From Chitinispirillaceae bacterium (lineage in GTDB: Bacteria; Fibrobacterota; Chitinivibrionia; Chitinivibrionales; Chitinispirillaceae): a stretch of 64,000 bases of DNA. This document shows, piece after piece, positions 35,162 to 44,534 of the stretch. Made by a program: the position numbers and the translations under genes. Location of the stretch: assembly GCA_016932075.1 (NCBI GenBank), contig JAFGDP010000113.1, positions 75,732 to 139,731 on the forward strand, given 5' to 3'. The notes below the pieces were generated by a model. It made no database searches and was not told the origin of the DNA. It worked only from the letters and a program-made list of their open reading frames with translations. Within the stretch, counting starts at the first letter, position 1. Each line of letters starts with the position of its first letter.

Positions 35162-36301
35162 TCAATACGCTCCTTTTACCGTCAGAAGCGCTACCGGCGT
35201 TTTAAAAAGCAGTTTCAGATCCATAAAGAGGTTCCAGGTGCGAATATAGTGGATATCCATTCTGACCATTGAATCGAACGCCGTGATGCTGCGGCCATAC
35301 ACCTGCCAGAATCCGGTGATGCCCGGCTTTATATGAACAAACCTGCGTTTATGCCATGCGTCGTATTCCTCGGTTTCATAGGGAATTGCCGGCCGTGGAC
35401 CGACCAGTGACATGGTCCCGGCCAAAACGTTGAAGAACTGCGGCAGTTCATCAAGGCTGGTTTTTCTGATGAGTCTGCCGAAAGGCGTGACACGGGGATC
35501 ATTCACTATTTTGAAGACCTTGGTGTCCGCATTCGCTGATCCCTGGTTCTTGATATAGTCTTGCATAAACTTTTTATGAAGCGAAGGGTCATTGTTGACG
35601 AGCATGGACCTGAATTTCAGCATATAGAAAATCTTTCCGTTATAGCCGACCCGTTTTTGAGCAAAAAAGACCGGTCCTTTGGATGTACATTTGATAAGAA
35701 TCGGAATCAACAGGAAAAAGGGAAGGAAAATGATGCAACCGGCGATGCTTCCCGTAATATCGATGGCCCTCTTTACGGCCTTTGCAAAGAGCGTTGGAGT
35801 GGAAGGATGGGTCGTGTCTGGTAGCGCATCAAGCGCGTCGATTGAATCAGGGGTACCCTCTTTTCCCAGGTCTTCAGGGTAGAGAAAGGTATTAATGTAA
35901 GCATGATTGGGAATATCATGACCGAAAATTTTTTTAAGCCCGTCTTTGACCTTTCTGAGGATCAGCTGGCGGTTCTGGGTGGACATGTCGGTATAGATGA
36001 TACCGACGGTCTTGTTTTCCCGATACCATCCTTTGATATCAGTCTCCCGCGTCATGTTTTCGAGCGTCTCCCTGAACCGTTCGAGCGTTTTCCGGTCAAT
36101 CGAATTGATGATGGCTTCATTGATCGTGACCAGAACGAGCAGAAACGGTTTCTGGGACCGCTCGGTCCGCCTGATCTCAAAGTTCAGCATGTTCCGGAAA
36201 TAGGATTGGATGTAGAGCCCCCACTCCTCGTCAGTCAGTGCGTCAACAATTTTAATTGAAACAATGCCATTCTGTCTGCCGGCGCGCGTTTTTTTAAACA
36301 T
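35162..36301 (-). CDS. Undecaprenyl-phosphate sugar-1-phosphate transferase (WbaP/WcaJ C-terminal type)
   Basis: A 379-residue priming enzyme that would start EPS repeat synthesis on the lipid carrier. Residues 172-379 are the bacterial sugar transferase domain, with a membrane re-entrant helix (GSIAGCIIFLPFFLLIPILI) and motifs GPVFFAQKRVGYNGKIFYMLKFRSM, FGRLIRKTSLDELPQFFNVL, GTMSLVGPRPAIPYE and PGITGFWQVYGRS. The N-terminal 40-145 region is not the usual CoA-binding or membrane domain. It looks like a degenerate nucleotide cyclase (GGDEF-type) fold (RRTERSQKPFLLVLVTI, GWYRENKTVGIIY). AAAAGGAGT lies 5 bases before ATG 36301. Confidence 0.9.
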   Translation of the reverse strand: MFKKTRAGRQNGIVSIKIVDALTDEEWGLYIQSYFRNMLNFEIRRTERSQKPFLLVLVTINEAIINSIDRKTLERFRETLENMTRETDIKGWYRENKTVGIIYTDMSTQNRQLILRKVKDGLKKIFGHDIPNHAYINTFLYPEDLGKEGTPDSIDALDALPDTTHPSTPTLFAKAVKRAIDITGSIAGCIIFLPFFLLIPILIKCTSKGPVFFAQKRVGYNGKIFYMLKFRSMLVNNDPSLHKKFMQDYIKNQGSANADTKVFKIVNDPRVTPFGRLIRKTSLDELPQFFNVLAGTMSLVGPRPAIPYETEEYDAWHKRRFVHIKPGITGFWQVYGRSITAFDSMVRMDIHYIRTWNLFMDLKLLFKTPVALLTVKGAY

Positions 36302-36862
36302 GCGTACTCCTTTTGCTGCTTGGCAATATAAAAAGATGCCCCGCCGAAACCCGGGTTTTGCACATCAGCTTTACTGGAACTCCGAATAAAAATCCGGATA
36401 AAGCAAACAGGAATGTGGCGCGAAGCCCCTTACACAGTTCTCATCCCAGGAGTTGCACGGTTTTATTACGCAGCCGGTGCACAACTCCCTCCCCCATCTT
36501 GCATCCATGCCACATTTTTAACGAGGATCAAAATAGCTGATTATTGAAAACAGAGTCAAGGGAAAAGATTAATTGCAGCAGAAGAGAAAATATCCATAAG
36601 TATGCAAAGACGCGCAACCATACTAACTTGTTGATATTAAATGAGATTGGTTTTCTTACATGTTTTTTCGCAATGACAGGCTTCTGCCGATTCTCTGCAT
36701 CATCCATGGAACAGGGTAGCGTATTGAATCACGAGCTAGCCAGATTAAACCATTCCAGATGCAACTGGTTTCATGAAAACCATTCCCTCATTTATTTTCC
36801 TCCATCGTTACTATTTTTTCGCAATCTCTTTTCTTAATAGATAGAAGGCTGATGGTGATTAC
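36302..36862. other. Intergenic region between the sugar transferase and the second VanZ-like gene
   Basis: 561 bases, AT-rich, between two divergently oriented genes. Two plus-strand frames (36313-36540 and 36544-36837) lack ribosome binding sites and look random, so I do not call them. The region must contain promoters for both genes, but I see no convincing sigma-70 or sigma-54 motif. Confidence 0.5.
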
Positions 36863-37930
36863 ATGAGTGAGAATCAATATTCAATATACAAAATCCTGCG
36901 TATTCGGTTTCCGATACCTCTGAACCAAAAGTCATTCTATTTTGTTGCGTTTTTTCTGCTTTTTGGAATGCTTGCCGCATGTCTTCGTCCCTTTGGCATA
37001 AGACCGGTCAACAAAGTGGTCATTAAGCAGGAAAGGGCTGGTGCATACATACAGGAGCCGGGAATCATCTTTTCGGATCCATTCAGCGTACCCGAAGCGT
37101 TGGATTCATGCAGGATCGACCTGGTAATCACTCCTGATCCTCAGGAAAAAGACGGCATTCGTTCAATTGCCGTCATTGTTGACTCTGGATGGAATGAACG
37201 GTTGCTTATCGCACAGTGGAAATCCGCTCTTCTTTTCTGGAGAATGAGACATGACCGCCGTATTCCGGAATATGAGCTTATTTGTCAGAAAATATTCTTG
37301 CCGGGGAAAAGAACCGGGATCTCTGTTGTTCAAGCCGGAGAAAAATGTGCTGTCTATATCGATTCGATCCTGAAGCAAAGGATAGAGCAACCACTTTTTC
37401 AGCCGGCATATGGTGGACCATTGAGGATATGCATGGGCAATTCCCCGATCATGAACCGGAATTGGGAAGGGACTATTCATTCGCTGCGATTTCAGTGCGG
37501 CCCTGATGTCGTCAGGTTCACTCCGGATACGTCCGCCAACAGAACTACCTTACATGTCCGGTTCCATATGCCGAAGCGCATGCCTTTTGTAGCAACGCCT
37601 TTTCTGACCATGCCGGAGGAGTACCGGACTTCGCTTGGTTATGTTCTAGACCTCATTTTCAATGTGCTTGGTTTTATTCCATGGGGATTCGCGGTGGGAC
37701 TTTTTTTCCTCATGATACGGCGGCGATCCGTTGCAGCGGCCATGGTAGGCGCCGTACTTAGCGGATTGCTCATAAGCCTCTGCATTGAAGGCATGCAGAC
37801 CTTTCTTTATGGTCGCTCCTCTCAAATGACCGACCTGATCCTGAATACCCTCGGTTCGATGTCGGGAGCGCTGGTGGTCAGATGGGGTCGTGCTTTTTTT
37901 GCCCGCTTTATCCGCATCCCTGCCAGGTAA
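36863..37930 (+). CDS. VanZ-like membrane protein with LamG-like domain (paralog of 22337-23608)
   Basis: A 355-residue protein with an N-terminal helix (FYFVAFFLLFGMLAACL), a beta-rich extracytoplasmic region (SWNERLLIAQW, CAVYIDSILKQRI, GTIHSLRFQ) and a VanZ-type C-terminal domain with four helices (LIFNVLGFIPWGFAVGLFFLM, SSQMTDLILNTLGSMSGA). The same ordering and matching motifs occur in the gene at 22337-23608, so these are paralogs. VanZ proteins are poorly understood; exosortase loci often carry one, and this window has two flanking the prs/xrt/EPS block. GGTGA lies about 5 bases ahead of the ATG. Confidence 0.8.
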   Translation: MSENQYSIYKILRIRFPIPLNQKSFYFVAFFLLFGMLAACLRPFGIRPVNKVVIKQERAGAYIQEPGIIFSDPFSVPEALDSCRIDLVITPDPQEKDGIRSIAVIVDSGWNERLLIAQWKSALLFWRMRHDRRIPEYELICQKIFLPGKRTGISVVQAGEKCAVYIDSILKQRIEQPLFQPAYGGPLRICMGNSPIMNRNWEGTIHSLRFQCGPDVVRFTPDTSANRTTLHVRFHMPKRMPFVATPFLTMPEEYRTSLGYVLDLIFNVLGFIPWGFAVGLFFLMIRRRSVAAAMVGAVLSGLLISLCIEGMQTFLYGRSSQMTDLILNTLGSMSGALVVRWGRAFFARFIRIPAR

Positions 37931-37953
37931 CCGGTTGCACGGATGCATTGCAT

Positions 37954-38676
37954 TTATGGGGAATACCGTTTTTTCTCGAAAAAATCCTTGTACACACGAA
38001 AATGCTCGGTTTCCTGGAAGCTCGTCTCGGATATTTTCCTGCTGTCAAAAGAAAAAATCGAGGCTCCATGCACGCTCAAAATGATGGGTGAATGCGTGGC
38101 AATGATGAATTGTGCATGGCCATCGTTGCCCATTTTCTGCAGAAGCGCCGCGAATTCGATCTGCCGTTTAGGTGAAAGCGCTGTCTCGGGTTCGTCGAGC
38201 AGGTAGAGTCCTTCAATGGCATACCGCGACTTGAAAAAGGCCATGATTGATTCACCATGGGATAACTCCATGAGCGACGTACCGCCGAAATAGTCAAGAA
38301 GTCCGGGATCATCCGAGGCCCAGAGTTCTATCATTCTGGTCATATGATCATACGTTTCAGCAGAGAAGAAGCATCCTGGCCTGGGACCGTTCGACCAGGT
38401 AACGGTCATAAAATTGAAGAGCGCCTCTTCATACCGGTTGTAGTGAGAACGCGACCAGCACTCTTCAGCCCAGATGTGGATACCGCACCTTTTCGATAGA
38501 GCCCGCAGCAACGTGGATTTGCCGCTTCCGTTTTCTCCGGCAAAAAAAGCGATGTTTGACCTGAATTCAATTCGTCCGCTATTCTGAAATACCGGAAGAC
38601 TGAAGGGATATATTGCCCTGTCCGGAAACCGGTCTGCATGCAGGGTAAGGCTGGTAAGGTGCATGATACTGTACAT
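37954..38676 (-). CDS. ABC-type AAA ATPase
   Basis: A 240-residue soluble ATPase. Walker A is GENGSGKST, the ABC signature is LSHGES, Walker B is LYLLDEPETALSPKRQ, and the H-loop is IIATHSPI. Proteins of this type (overcoming-lysogenization-defect/SbcC-like AAA_21 or AAA_23 ATPases) often regulate or defend, but no nuclease or partner gene is adjacent. Start ATG 38676 or 38664. It is convergent with the VanZ-like gene and divergent from hrpB. Confidence 0.85.
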   Translation of the reverse strand: MYSIMHLTSLTLHADRFPDRAIYPFSLPVFQNSGRIEFRSNIAFFAGENGSGKSTLLRALSKRCGIHIWAEECWSRSHYNRYEEALFNFMTVTWSNGPRPGCFFSAETYDHMTRMIELWASDDPGLLDYFGGTSLMELSHGESIMAFFKSRYAIEGLYLLDEPETALSPKRQIEFAALLQKMGNDGHAQFIIATHSPIILSVHGASIFSFDSRKISETSFQETEHFRVYKDFFEKKRYSP

Positions 38677-38767
38677 GGAAAATAAATTGATTTCAAACGT
38701 TCAAGCGTTATAAAAATCCGTTCAGGCTCTGGAGAGGAGTGCTAGTGAATATCTATTTTCCGGGCAT

Positions 38768-41293
38768 ATGCTTCCGATTCTTTCGTATCGTGCTCAGATA
38801 ACAGCCCAGCTTGAAAAGCATGGTTCTCTTGTCGTAACAGCGCCGCCCGGCACCGGAAAATCGACACAGATACCGCAGTTTTTTCTGCCCGACGGCACGC
38901 CCCAGCGGCGAATCATTGTTCTGGAGCCGCGAAGGATCGCGACACGCAGCCTTGCCTGCAGGGTCGCCAGGGAGCTCGGCGAACCGGTGGGAGCTACCGT
39001 GGGGTATCAGATACGGTTCGAGCGCAGGGTGTCGGACGCGACCAGGATTCTTTTCACCACGTACGGGACGTTTCTTCAGCTGCTCATGGACGGTCCCGAG
39101 GCGGCCGGCTGCGCACTGGTCCTGTTCGATGAGTTCCATGAACGTACGCTGGAGGCGGATGCAGCGCTTGCCTGGGTGCGGTATCTCAAAAGGACAATAC
39201 GCGCAGATCTGCGCTGTGCCGTTCTCTCCGCGACCATTGAGGCACCGCCGCTCGGTGAGTTCCTCGGCAGATGCGGCATAATTACGGTGGAGGATCAGTC
39301 ATATCCCGTTACGGTGCAGTACCAAGCTCCTTGGCCGGCGGAGCGCGTGGCTGATCAGGTCCTTCGCGCGTTTTCCTCGCTTGTTGCGTTGGGTCACCGC
39401 GGTTCGGTTCTGGTGTTTCTTCCGGGTGTTTTTGAAATTGAGCGCGCAGCTGAAAACCTGTTCGATGCGTGCAAGCGGCACCAGTATCGAATTCTTATGC
39501 TGCATGGAAGAATGGCTGCTGACAGGCAGCAGGAGGCATTGACAGCTCCTTCGCAGGAACAGTGCGTGATCCTTTCCACCAATGTCGCTGAGACGTCGCT
39601 GACCATTCCGGGTGTGAATGCTGTCATTGATTCCGGTTTTGCCCGAATGGCGGCATACGATCCGGTGCGTGACCGCAATACCCTGTATCTTTCGCGGATC
39701 AGCATGCAGAACGCCGAGCAGCGTGCAGGCAGGGCCGGAAGGCTCGGGCCCGGGACCTGTATCCGGCTCTGGAGCCATGACGATGAAACCGCCATGGCGT
39801 CAGCTATTATTCCTGAGATACTGAGGCTCGATCTGGCGAGGATTGTTCTTACTCTCGGCGCGTACGCAACAACGTTGATCAGCAAAGGAATAGCAGCTCA
39901 ATTCGATCTCCGCTGGCTTACCGCGCCACCCCGCGAGCGCTGGGAAAAGGCGATCAGAGATCTCGAAACGTGTGAAGCGGTCCAGTGCAACGTTCCTCGC
40001 ACAATGGACGGATTCCCAAAAGGAACTACCACGATTGTTCCGCTCACTCCCGGTGGTATGCGGTTGAGCTCCCTGCCCCTTGATCCCCGGATCGGGAAGG
40101 TTTTGCTCGAAACCCGGAAAGGCGCGGAACAGGAGATCGCCATAGCCATGGCGGCACTATGGGAGAGCGGCAACATCGTCACCGGGGAAAGCCATGACCT
40201 CTTTGCGCTTGCCTGCGATTTTCTCTCCGGTGCAACGGGCAGCGCATTCAGCGGGGAGGTGCCAGAGACGTTTGATCAGATCGCCCGGATACTTGGCAGG
40301 CAGCCCGAAAGAAAAAGAAAGAATGCTTCGGCTGTTCGCGACAATACAAGGGAGTCTGTCAGCAGAACTTGGATGCGCGTCTTTTCTCACCGGATTGCCG
40401 GACGAAGCGGCCAGGGGTTAGTGTATGATTGTGCCGACGGCAGAAGCGCGCGGCTTGCAGCACAAAAAACAGCCGGTAATTCTGAAAAAACGCCCCCCTG
40501 TATTCTGGCATTGTCGATTCATGAGCAGGCAGGCAGGGGGCAGGCAAAGCGCGCTGTGGTTCCGCTGTTTCTGCCGCTTGATACCGGATGGATCCTTGCC
40601 GATTTTCCTCACCGGTTCCGCACAGAAGTCGAATGCACATGGGATGATGGGAAGAAACGGGTCAATCTTGAACGGGTCATGCGGTTTGACGGGATCATAT
40701 GCGGCCGCGAAGAGGTCAATAATCCAGCACCCTTTCGTGAAGAGATCGCTGCGTGCCTGGCGCGCCAGATGTGCAAAGGCGGTTGGGACTGGCAATCGCG
40801 CGAGCCCAAGGCGGTGCAGTGGCTGTTCAGGATGAAGCTCGTTGCCGCGCATTATCCCAAGGAAAAAATTCCTGCAATGAACGACGACGACTGGGAGCTT
40901 GTGTTTCATGATCTCTGCCTTGGGAAAAGGAGTCGTGACGACGTCATGAGCGCCTCGATGCTGCATGCGCTAAAAGCATATGTCGGCGGGCACCTGGCCG
41001 GTTTAATTGAAAGAAAGGCGCCGGACACGGTCATACTGCCTTCCGGAAAAAAAGGCCGTATCACCTATTGTGAAAACGCTCCGCCGGAACTCAGCGCCCG
41101 GCTTGGCGACCTGATCGGCCACCCTGCGCGCTTCACCCTTATGAACGGACGGGTACCGGGTGTATTTGTTATTCTCGCCCCGAATTTCCGGACCGTACAA
41201 AAGACTGCTGATCTCGGGGCTTTCTGGAAAACCGCATATCCCCGAATCAAACAGGAGCTGAAGCGAAGGTATCCGAAGCATCCGTGGCCATGA
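38768..41293 (+). CDS. hrpB: ATP-dependent helicase HrpB
   Basis: An 841-residue DEAH-type helicase. Walker A is at residues 28-33 (APPGTGKST), the DEAH-box variant DEFH is at about 121, and motif III SATIEAP, motif V NVAETSLTIPGVNAVIDSG and motif VI QRAGRAGRLGPG follow. The C-terminal HrpB-specific domain contains NNPAPFREEIAA and RMKLVAAHYP. Its role in bacteria is not well defined. It is coupled to the following methyltransferase by an ATGA overlap. Length matches the family (about 800-850). Confidence 0.95.
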   Translation: MLPILSYRAQITAQLEKHGSLVVTAPPGTGKSTQIPQFFLPDGTPQRRIIVLEPRRIATRSLACRVARELGEPVGATVGYQIRFERRVSDATRILFTTYGTFLQLLMDGPEAAGCALVLFDEFHERTLEADAALAWVRYLKRTIRADLRCAVLSATIEAPPLGEFLGRCGIITVEDQSYPVTVQYQAPWPAERVADQVLRAFSSLVALGHRGSVLVFLPGVFEIERAAENLFDACKRHQYRILMLHGRMAADRQQEALTAPSQEQCVILSTNVAETSLTIPGVNAVIDSGFARMAAYDPVRDRNTLYLSRISMQNAEQRAGRAGRLGPGTCIRLWSHDDETAMASAIIPEILRLDLARIVLTLGAYATTLISKGIAAQFDLRWLTAPPRERWEKAIRDLETCEAVQCNVPRTMDGFPKGTTTIVPLTPGGMRLSSLPLDPRIGKVLLETRKGAEQEIAIAMAALWESGNIVTGESHDLFALACDFLSGATGSAFSGEVPETFDQIARILGRQPERKRKNASAVRDNTRESVSRTWMRVFSHRIAGRSGQGLVYDCADGRSARLAAQKTAGNSEKTPPCILALSIHEQAGRGQAKRAVVPLFLPLDTGWILADFPHRFRTEVECTWDDGKKRVNLERVMRFDGIICGREEVNNPAPFREEIAACLARQMCKGGWDWQSREPKAVQWLFRMKLVAAHYPKEKIPAMNDDDWELVFHDLCLGKRSRDDVMSASMLHALKAYVGGHLAGLIERKAPDTVILPSGKKGRITYCENAPPELSARLGDLIGHPARFTLMNGRVPGVFVILAPNFRTVQKTADLGAFWKTAYPRIKQELKRRYPKHPWP

Positions 41294-42474
41294 GTCGTCC
41301 TTCGAAATGTATTTTCCGTCCAATGCATACCTCCTCGATCATGGTCACAACGGCACGCGGTCTGGAAAAGCTGCTTTGTGCCGAAATACGGGCCATCAAT
41401 CTGCCGGTCCTGTGGGCCGGAGCTTCAGGAGTCAAAACCAGTGGCACGTTGGTTGACTGCATGAAACTCAATTTGCATTTGCGTACCGGCCACCGTGTGC
41501 TTTTCCTTCTTGAATCGTTTCCCTGTTCAACCACCGATGATTTGTACGCTCGGGTTGCTGCCCTTCCCTGGGAGACGATCATTCCGGCAGACGGGTATGT
41601 GAGCGTTACGTCCAATGTGGTGACCGCCGCGGTACGTGATACCCGTTTCCCGAACCTGCGCTGCAAAGACGCGATCGTGGACCGTTTGTACCGCCGCAAA
41701 GGCAGGCGTCCTGACGCCGGTCCTCTCCGTAATCGCGCTGTTGTGCATCTGTTCTGGCGTGATGACCGGTGTGACCTCTATCTCGACACCTCGGGTGAGC
41801 CGCTGTCAAAACGGGGATACCGCAGGAACCCGCTTTGCGCGCCCATGCAGGAGACGCTCGCGGCGGCCGTCATCATGACAGCGGGGTGGAACGGCCGCGG
41901 GCATTTCATCAATCCAATGTGCGGAAGCGGCACGCTTGCCATTGAGGCGGCGCTCATTGCCACAAACCGCGCGCCAGGACTTGTGCGTCCGTCCTTTTCG
42001 TTCATGCATACCTTGCTTTTTAATAAAGAGCCGTGGGCGGCGCTTAAGAAGCAGGCGCGGTCCGTCGCTGTGCCGTTCAAGGAAAGGATTATTGCCACGG
42101 ACAGGGAACCTGAGGCGGTCAACGCAACGCTTGCCAATGCCATGACCGCGGGTGTTGAACGGATCATCGAATCTTCAATAGGCGACTTTGCCGATACCAC
42201 GGTTCCGGCGGGAGGCGGCGTGGTGATCCTCAATCCGGGATACGGTATCCGGCTTGATACCGAAAAAGAGCTGGCGGCAACCTACCGCAGGATCGGCGAT
42301 TTTTTCAAGAAAAAGTGTCAGGGCTATACCGGCCATGTATTCACCGCTTCGACTGCTCTTGCCGGGAAAATAGGCCTCAAATCAAGCAGGAGAGTCAGTT
42401 TCCAGAGCGGTGATCTGCCATGCAGGCTGTATATCTACAAGATCCATGGGAGAAACGGCACCGGCACTGCCTAG
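41290..42474 (+). CDS. THUMP-domain class I RNA methyltransferase (RlmL/RlmK N-terminal-like)
   Basis: About 394 residues. An N-terminal THUMP-like region (TTARGLEKLLCAEIRAINLP, LYARVAALPWETI) precedes an RlmL-type methyltransferase domain with NPMCGSGTLAIEAALIATNRAPG (SAM motif I) and IATDREPEAVNATLANA (motif II/acidic). The catalytic tetrad usually NPPY is N315-P316-G-Y here (LNPGYGIRL). It probably targets guanine N2 in 23S rRNA. ATG 41290 overlaps the hrpB stop; GTG 41284 is an alternative. The substitution in the active-site loop is unusual and may change activity or specificity. Confidence 0.85.
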   Translation: MSRPSKCIFRPMHTSSIMVTTARGLEKLLCAEIRAINLPVLWAGASGVKTSGTLVDCMKLNLHLRTGHRVLFLLESFPCSTTDDLYARVAALPWETIIPADGYVSVTSNVVTAAVRDTRFPNLRCKDAIVDRLYRRKGRRPDAGPLRNRAVVHLFWRDDRCDLYLDTSGEPLSKRGYRRNPLCAPMQETLAAAVIMTAGWNGRGHFINPMCGSGTLAIEAALIATNRAPGLVRPSFSFMHTLLFNKEPWAALKKQARSVAVPFKERIIATDREPEAVNATLANAMTAGVERIIESSIGDFADTTVPAGGGVVILNPGYGIRLDTEKELAATYRRIGDFFKKKCQGYTGHVFTASTALAGKIGLKSSRRVSFQSGDLPCRLYIYKIHGRNGTGTA

Positions 42475-42612
42475 GGGTGCCTCGGTATGCGGCGGATCAG
42501 GTATTCTTCCATTGAAAAACTCTTGTATCGGAATTTTTGATCATTTATACTATGAGGTATTTCAAGAGCGATACCGATGAAATGGCCATCATTGCCAGGA
42601 ACGGAAACACCG

Positions 42613-44445
42613 ATGAAAAAAACGATACTGTGTCTTGCCGGAATGCTTTTATTGACGGCGCCTGAGAGCGGTTGGGCCAATGATCTGAATGCAGGCGGCC
42701 AGAAAGCCGTAGTGCGGACCCTTTCGGCATACACGCTTGGGAAAACCGGTATCGTTACCGGAGGCGGGCTCAAGTACGCGACCGAATATGACTATGTCAG
42801 TGGTCAGGGGGGTGGTTCCCCCGTGACCGATGGTTCCGGCAACGCGGTTTCACGCGATGCCCCGCACCTGCTTTCCGGAAATGTATACGCCGGATACGGC
42901 CTGTTCAGCTGTCTTGACATGAGTATCGACCTTCCTCTCTATGCGGATATCACCGGCTGGGGCGACACGGCTAGCGGGATCGGCGATCTGGAGCTGGCGA
43001 TCAAGGCAGCCTATCCCTTCCAGACACCGCATGCATTCCTTTCCCATGCCTATTATCTCAATGTCATCTTTCCAACGGGTGATAAAGACGTGGGTTTTTT
43101 CCCCCGCCACTCTTACTACATAAAGAACGATCCGAACAATTCCGGCCTTGAAGCATTCTCCGTTAATGCGGTCTATTTCAACCCGATAATTGCATGGACG
43201 TGCGATTTTACCCGCATCAAATACCCGGCGCCCGTGTACTTTCACGCAAACTTCGGCGGCGTGGTTGCGAAGGCGAAAAGCGGGAGCGCGGTAATGGCCG
43301 CACTGGCCCTTGAGGTGAAACCGCTTCCCTTTTTGACGCTGTTCACCGAACTCACCGGTGAATCGCGCGTGAAATACTATACCGATTTTTTCTCGATACG
43401 TTCCTTTAATAACGACCCGTTCCGTCTTACCCCCGGGGTACGCTTCGATTTTTCCAACGGATTGTATGCGATTGTATCAGGGGACTTCGGCTTTTCTGAT
43501 GACAGTCTCAAGTACCGCGCCAACTGGGACCGCGGAGGATATCACTATTCGACGAAGGCAATCCCGCGCTGGGCAGGGCAGATATGTTTCGGGTGGACCG
43601 GCTGGATCAGGAAGCCGGACCGGGACAGGGACGGGATTATTGATAGTAAAGACAAGTGTCCCGGCCTCCCTGAAGACCGCGACGGCTGGGACGATGATGA
43701 CGGCTGTCCTGATCCGGACAATGACGGTGATTTGATCCCTGACGAGCATGACCAGTGCCCGGACAAGCCCGCCCGATGCAGCGGGTGTCCCCAGCTTGAT
43801 GCGGACAAGGACGGCGTTATGGACGACAAGGACGCTTGTCCGCAGGAGAAGGAAGACATGGACGGCTTTGAGGATGGGGACGGCTGCCCGGATCCTGACA
43901 ATGACCAGGACGGCTTGAGAGACATTGATGACAAGTGTCCGAATCTCAGTGAAGATAAGGACGGTTTCGAAGACGTGGACGGTTGTCCGGAAAGCGATAA
44001 TGACGACGACGGTATATTTGATGTGGCGGACAAATGCCCGAACGAAGCCGGAACGGTTGAGCACAACGGCTGTCCGGCGCCGAAAAGGACCGAAGAGCTC
44101 GGACGCACGCCACTGGTGTTGACCGGCGTCACGTTTGAAAGCGGCCGTGCCGTGCTCACCCAGCGCTCCTTTGCCGTGATGAACCGGGTCGCAGAGTCCT
44201 TGCGGGAATGGCCGCAGGTTACAATTGAAGTTCAGGGCCATACCGACAGCAGGGGGGACAACGCTATGAATCTGCAGTTGTCACAGGCGCGCGCAGAGGC
44301 GGTGCGGTTATACCTTATTCAGCAGGGAGTCGCGCCCGAACGTCTGACAGCGGTTGGCTATGGAGAGGATCGTCCGGTTGCGAGCAATAATACCGCGGCA
44401 GGCCGCCGGCAGAACAGGAGGGTGGAGCTGCAGAGGGTCTATTGA
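42613..44445 (+). CDS. OmpA-family outer-membrane protein with thrombospondin type-3 repeats
   Basis: About 610 residues. Signal peptide residues 1-22; residues ~25-335 are a beta-barrel-like segment with aromatic-rich strands. From about 335 to 490 come Ca-binding thrombospondin type-3 repeats (DRDRDGIIDSKDKCPG, DEHDQCPDKP, DDKDACPQEK and so on). The C-terminal ~110 residues are the OmpA peptidoglycan-binding domain (VQGHTDSRGDNAMNLQLSQARAEAV). ATG 42613 was chosen over 42577 because it starts a clean signal peptide. It links the outer membrane to the cell wall with a calcium-stabilised linker. Confidence 0.92.
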   Translation: MKKTILCLAGMLLLTAPESGWANDLNAGGQKAVVRTLSAYTLGKTGIVTGGGLKYATEYDYVSGQGGGSPVTDGSGNAVSRDAPHLLSGNVYAGYGLFSCLDMSIDLPLYADITGWGDTASGIGDLELAIKAAYPFQTPHAFLSHAYYLNVIFPTGDKDVGFFPRHSYYIKNDPNNSGLEAFSVNAVYFNPIIAWTCDFTRIKYPAPVYFHANFGGVVAKAKSGSAVMAALALEVKPLPFLTLFTELTGESRVKYYTDFFSIRSFNNDPFRLTPGVRFDFSNGLYAIVSGDFGFSDDSLKYRANWDRGGYHYSTKAIPRWAGQICFGWTGWIRKPDRDRDGIIDSKDKCPGLPEDRDGWDDDDGCPDPDNDGDLIPDEHDQCPDKPARCSGCPQLDADKDGVMDDKDACPQEKEDMDGFEDGDGCPDPDNDQDGLRDIDDKCPNLSEDKDGFEDVDGCPESDNDDDGIFDVADKCPNEAGTVEHNGCPAPKRTEELGRTPLVLTGVTFESGRAVLTQRSFAVMNRVAESLREWPQVTIEVQGHTDSRGDNAMNLQLSQARAEAVRLYLIQQGVAPERLTAVGYGEDRPVASNNTAAGRRQNRRVELQRVY

Positions 44446-44469
44446 GAAAAATGAAGATTGATGATTGAA

Positions 44470-44509
44470 GATTGCAGAATTAAAATATTCGCATTTTCAA
44501 TCTGCAATC
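44470..44509. repeat. Inverted repeat between convergent genes
   Basis: GATTGCAGA (44470-44478) pairs with TCTGCAATC (44501-44509) across a 22-base loop, in the 89-base gap between the OmpA-type gene and the small gene on the opposite strand. It may act as a bidirectional terminator, although no long T-run follows. Confidence 0.4.
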
Positions 44510-44534
44510 TGCATTCTACAATTTGAAAGTGTTA

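Noticed and set aside
36544..36837. Plus-strand frame of 97 codons in the intergenic gap
   Set aside because: No ribosome binding site, no recognisable composition or domain, and AT-rich random-looking sequence.
41443..41458. Sigma-54-like TGGCACGTTGGTTGA
   Set aside because: It lies inside the methyltransferase gene and the -12 element reads TTGA instead of TTGC.
43477..44241. Minus-strand frame opposite the TSP3/OmpA region
   Set aside because: Low-complexity antisense of the Asp-rich repeats; no start or domain.
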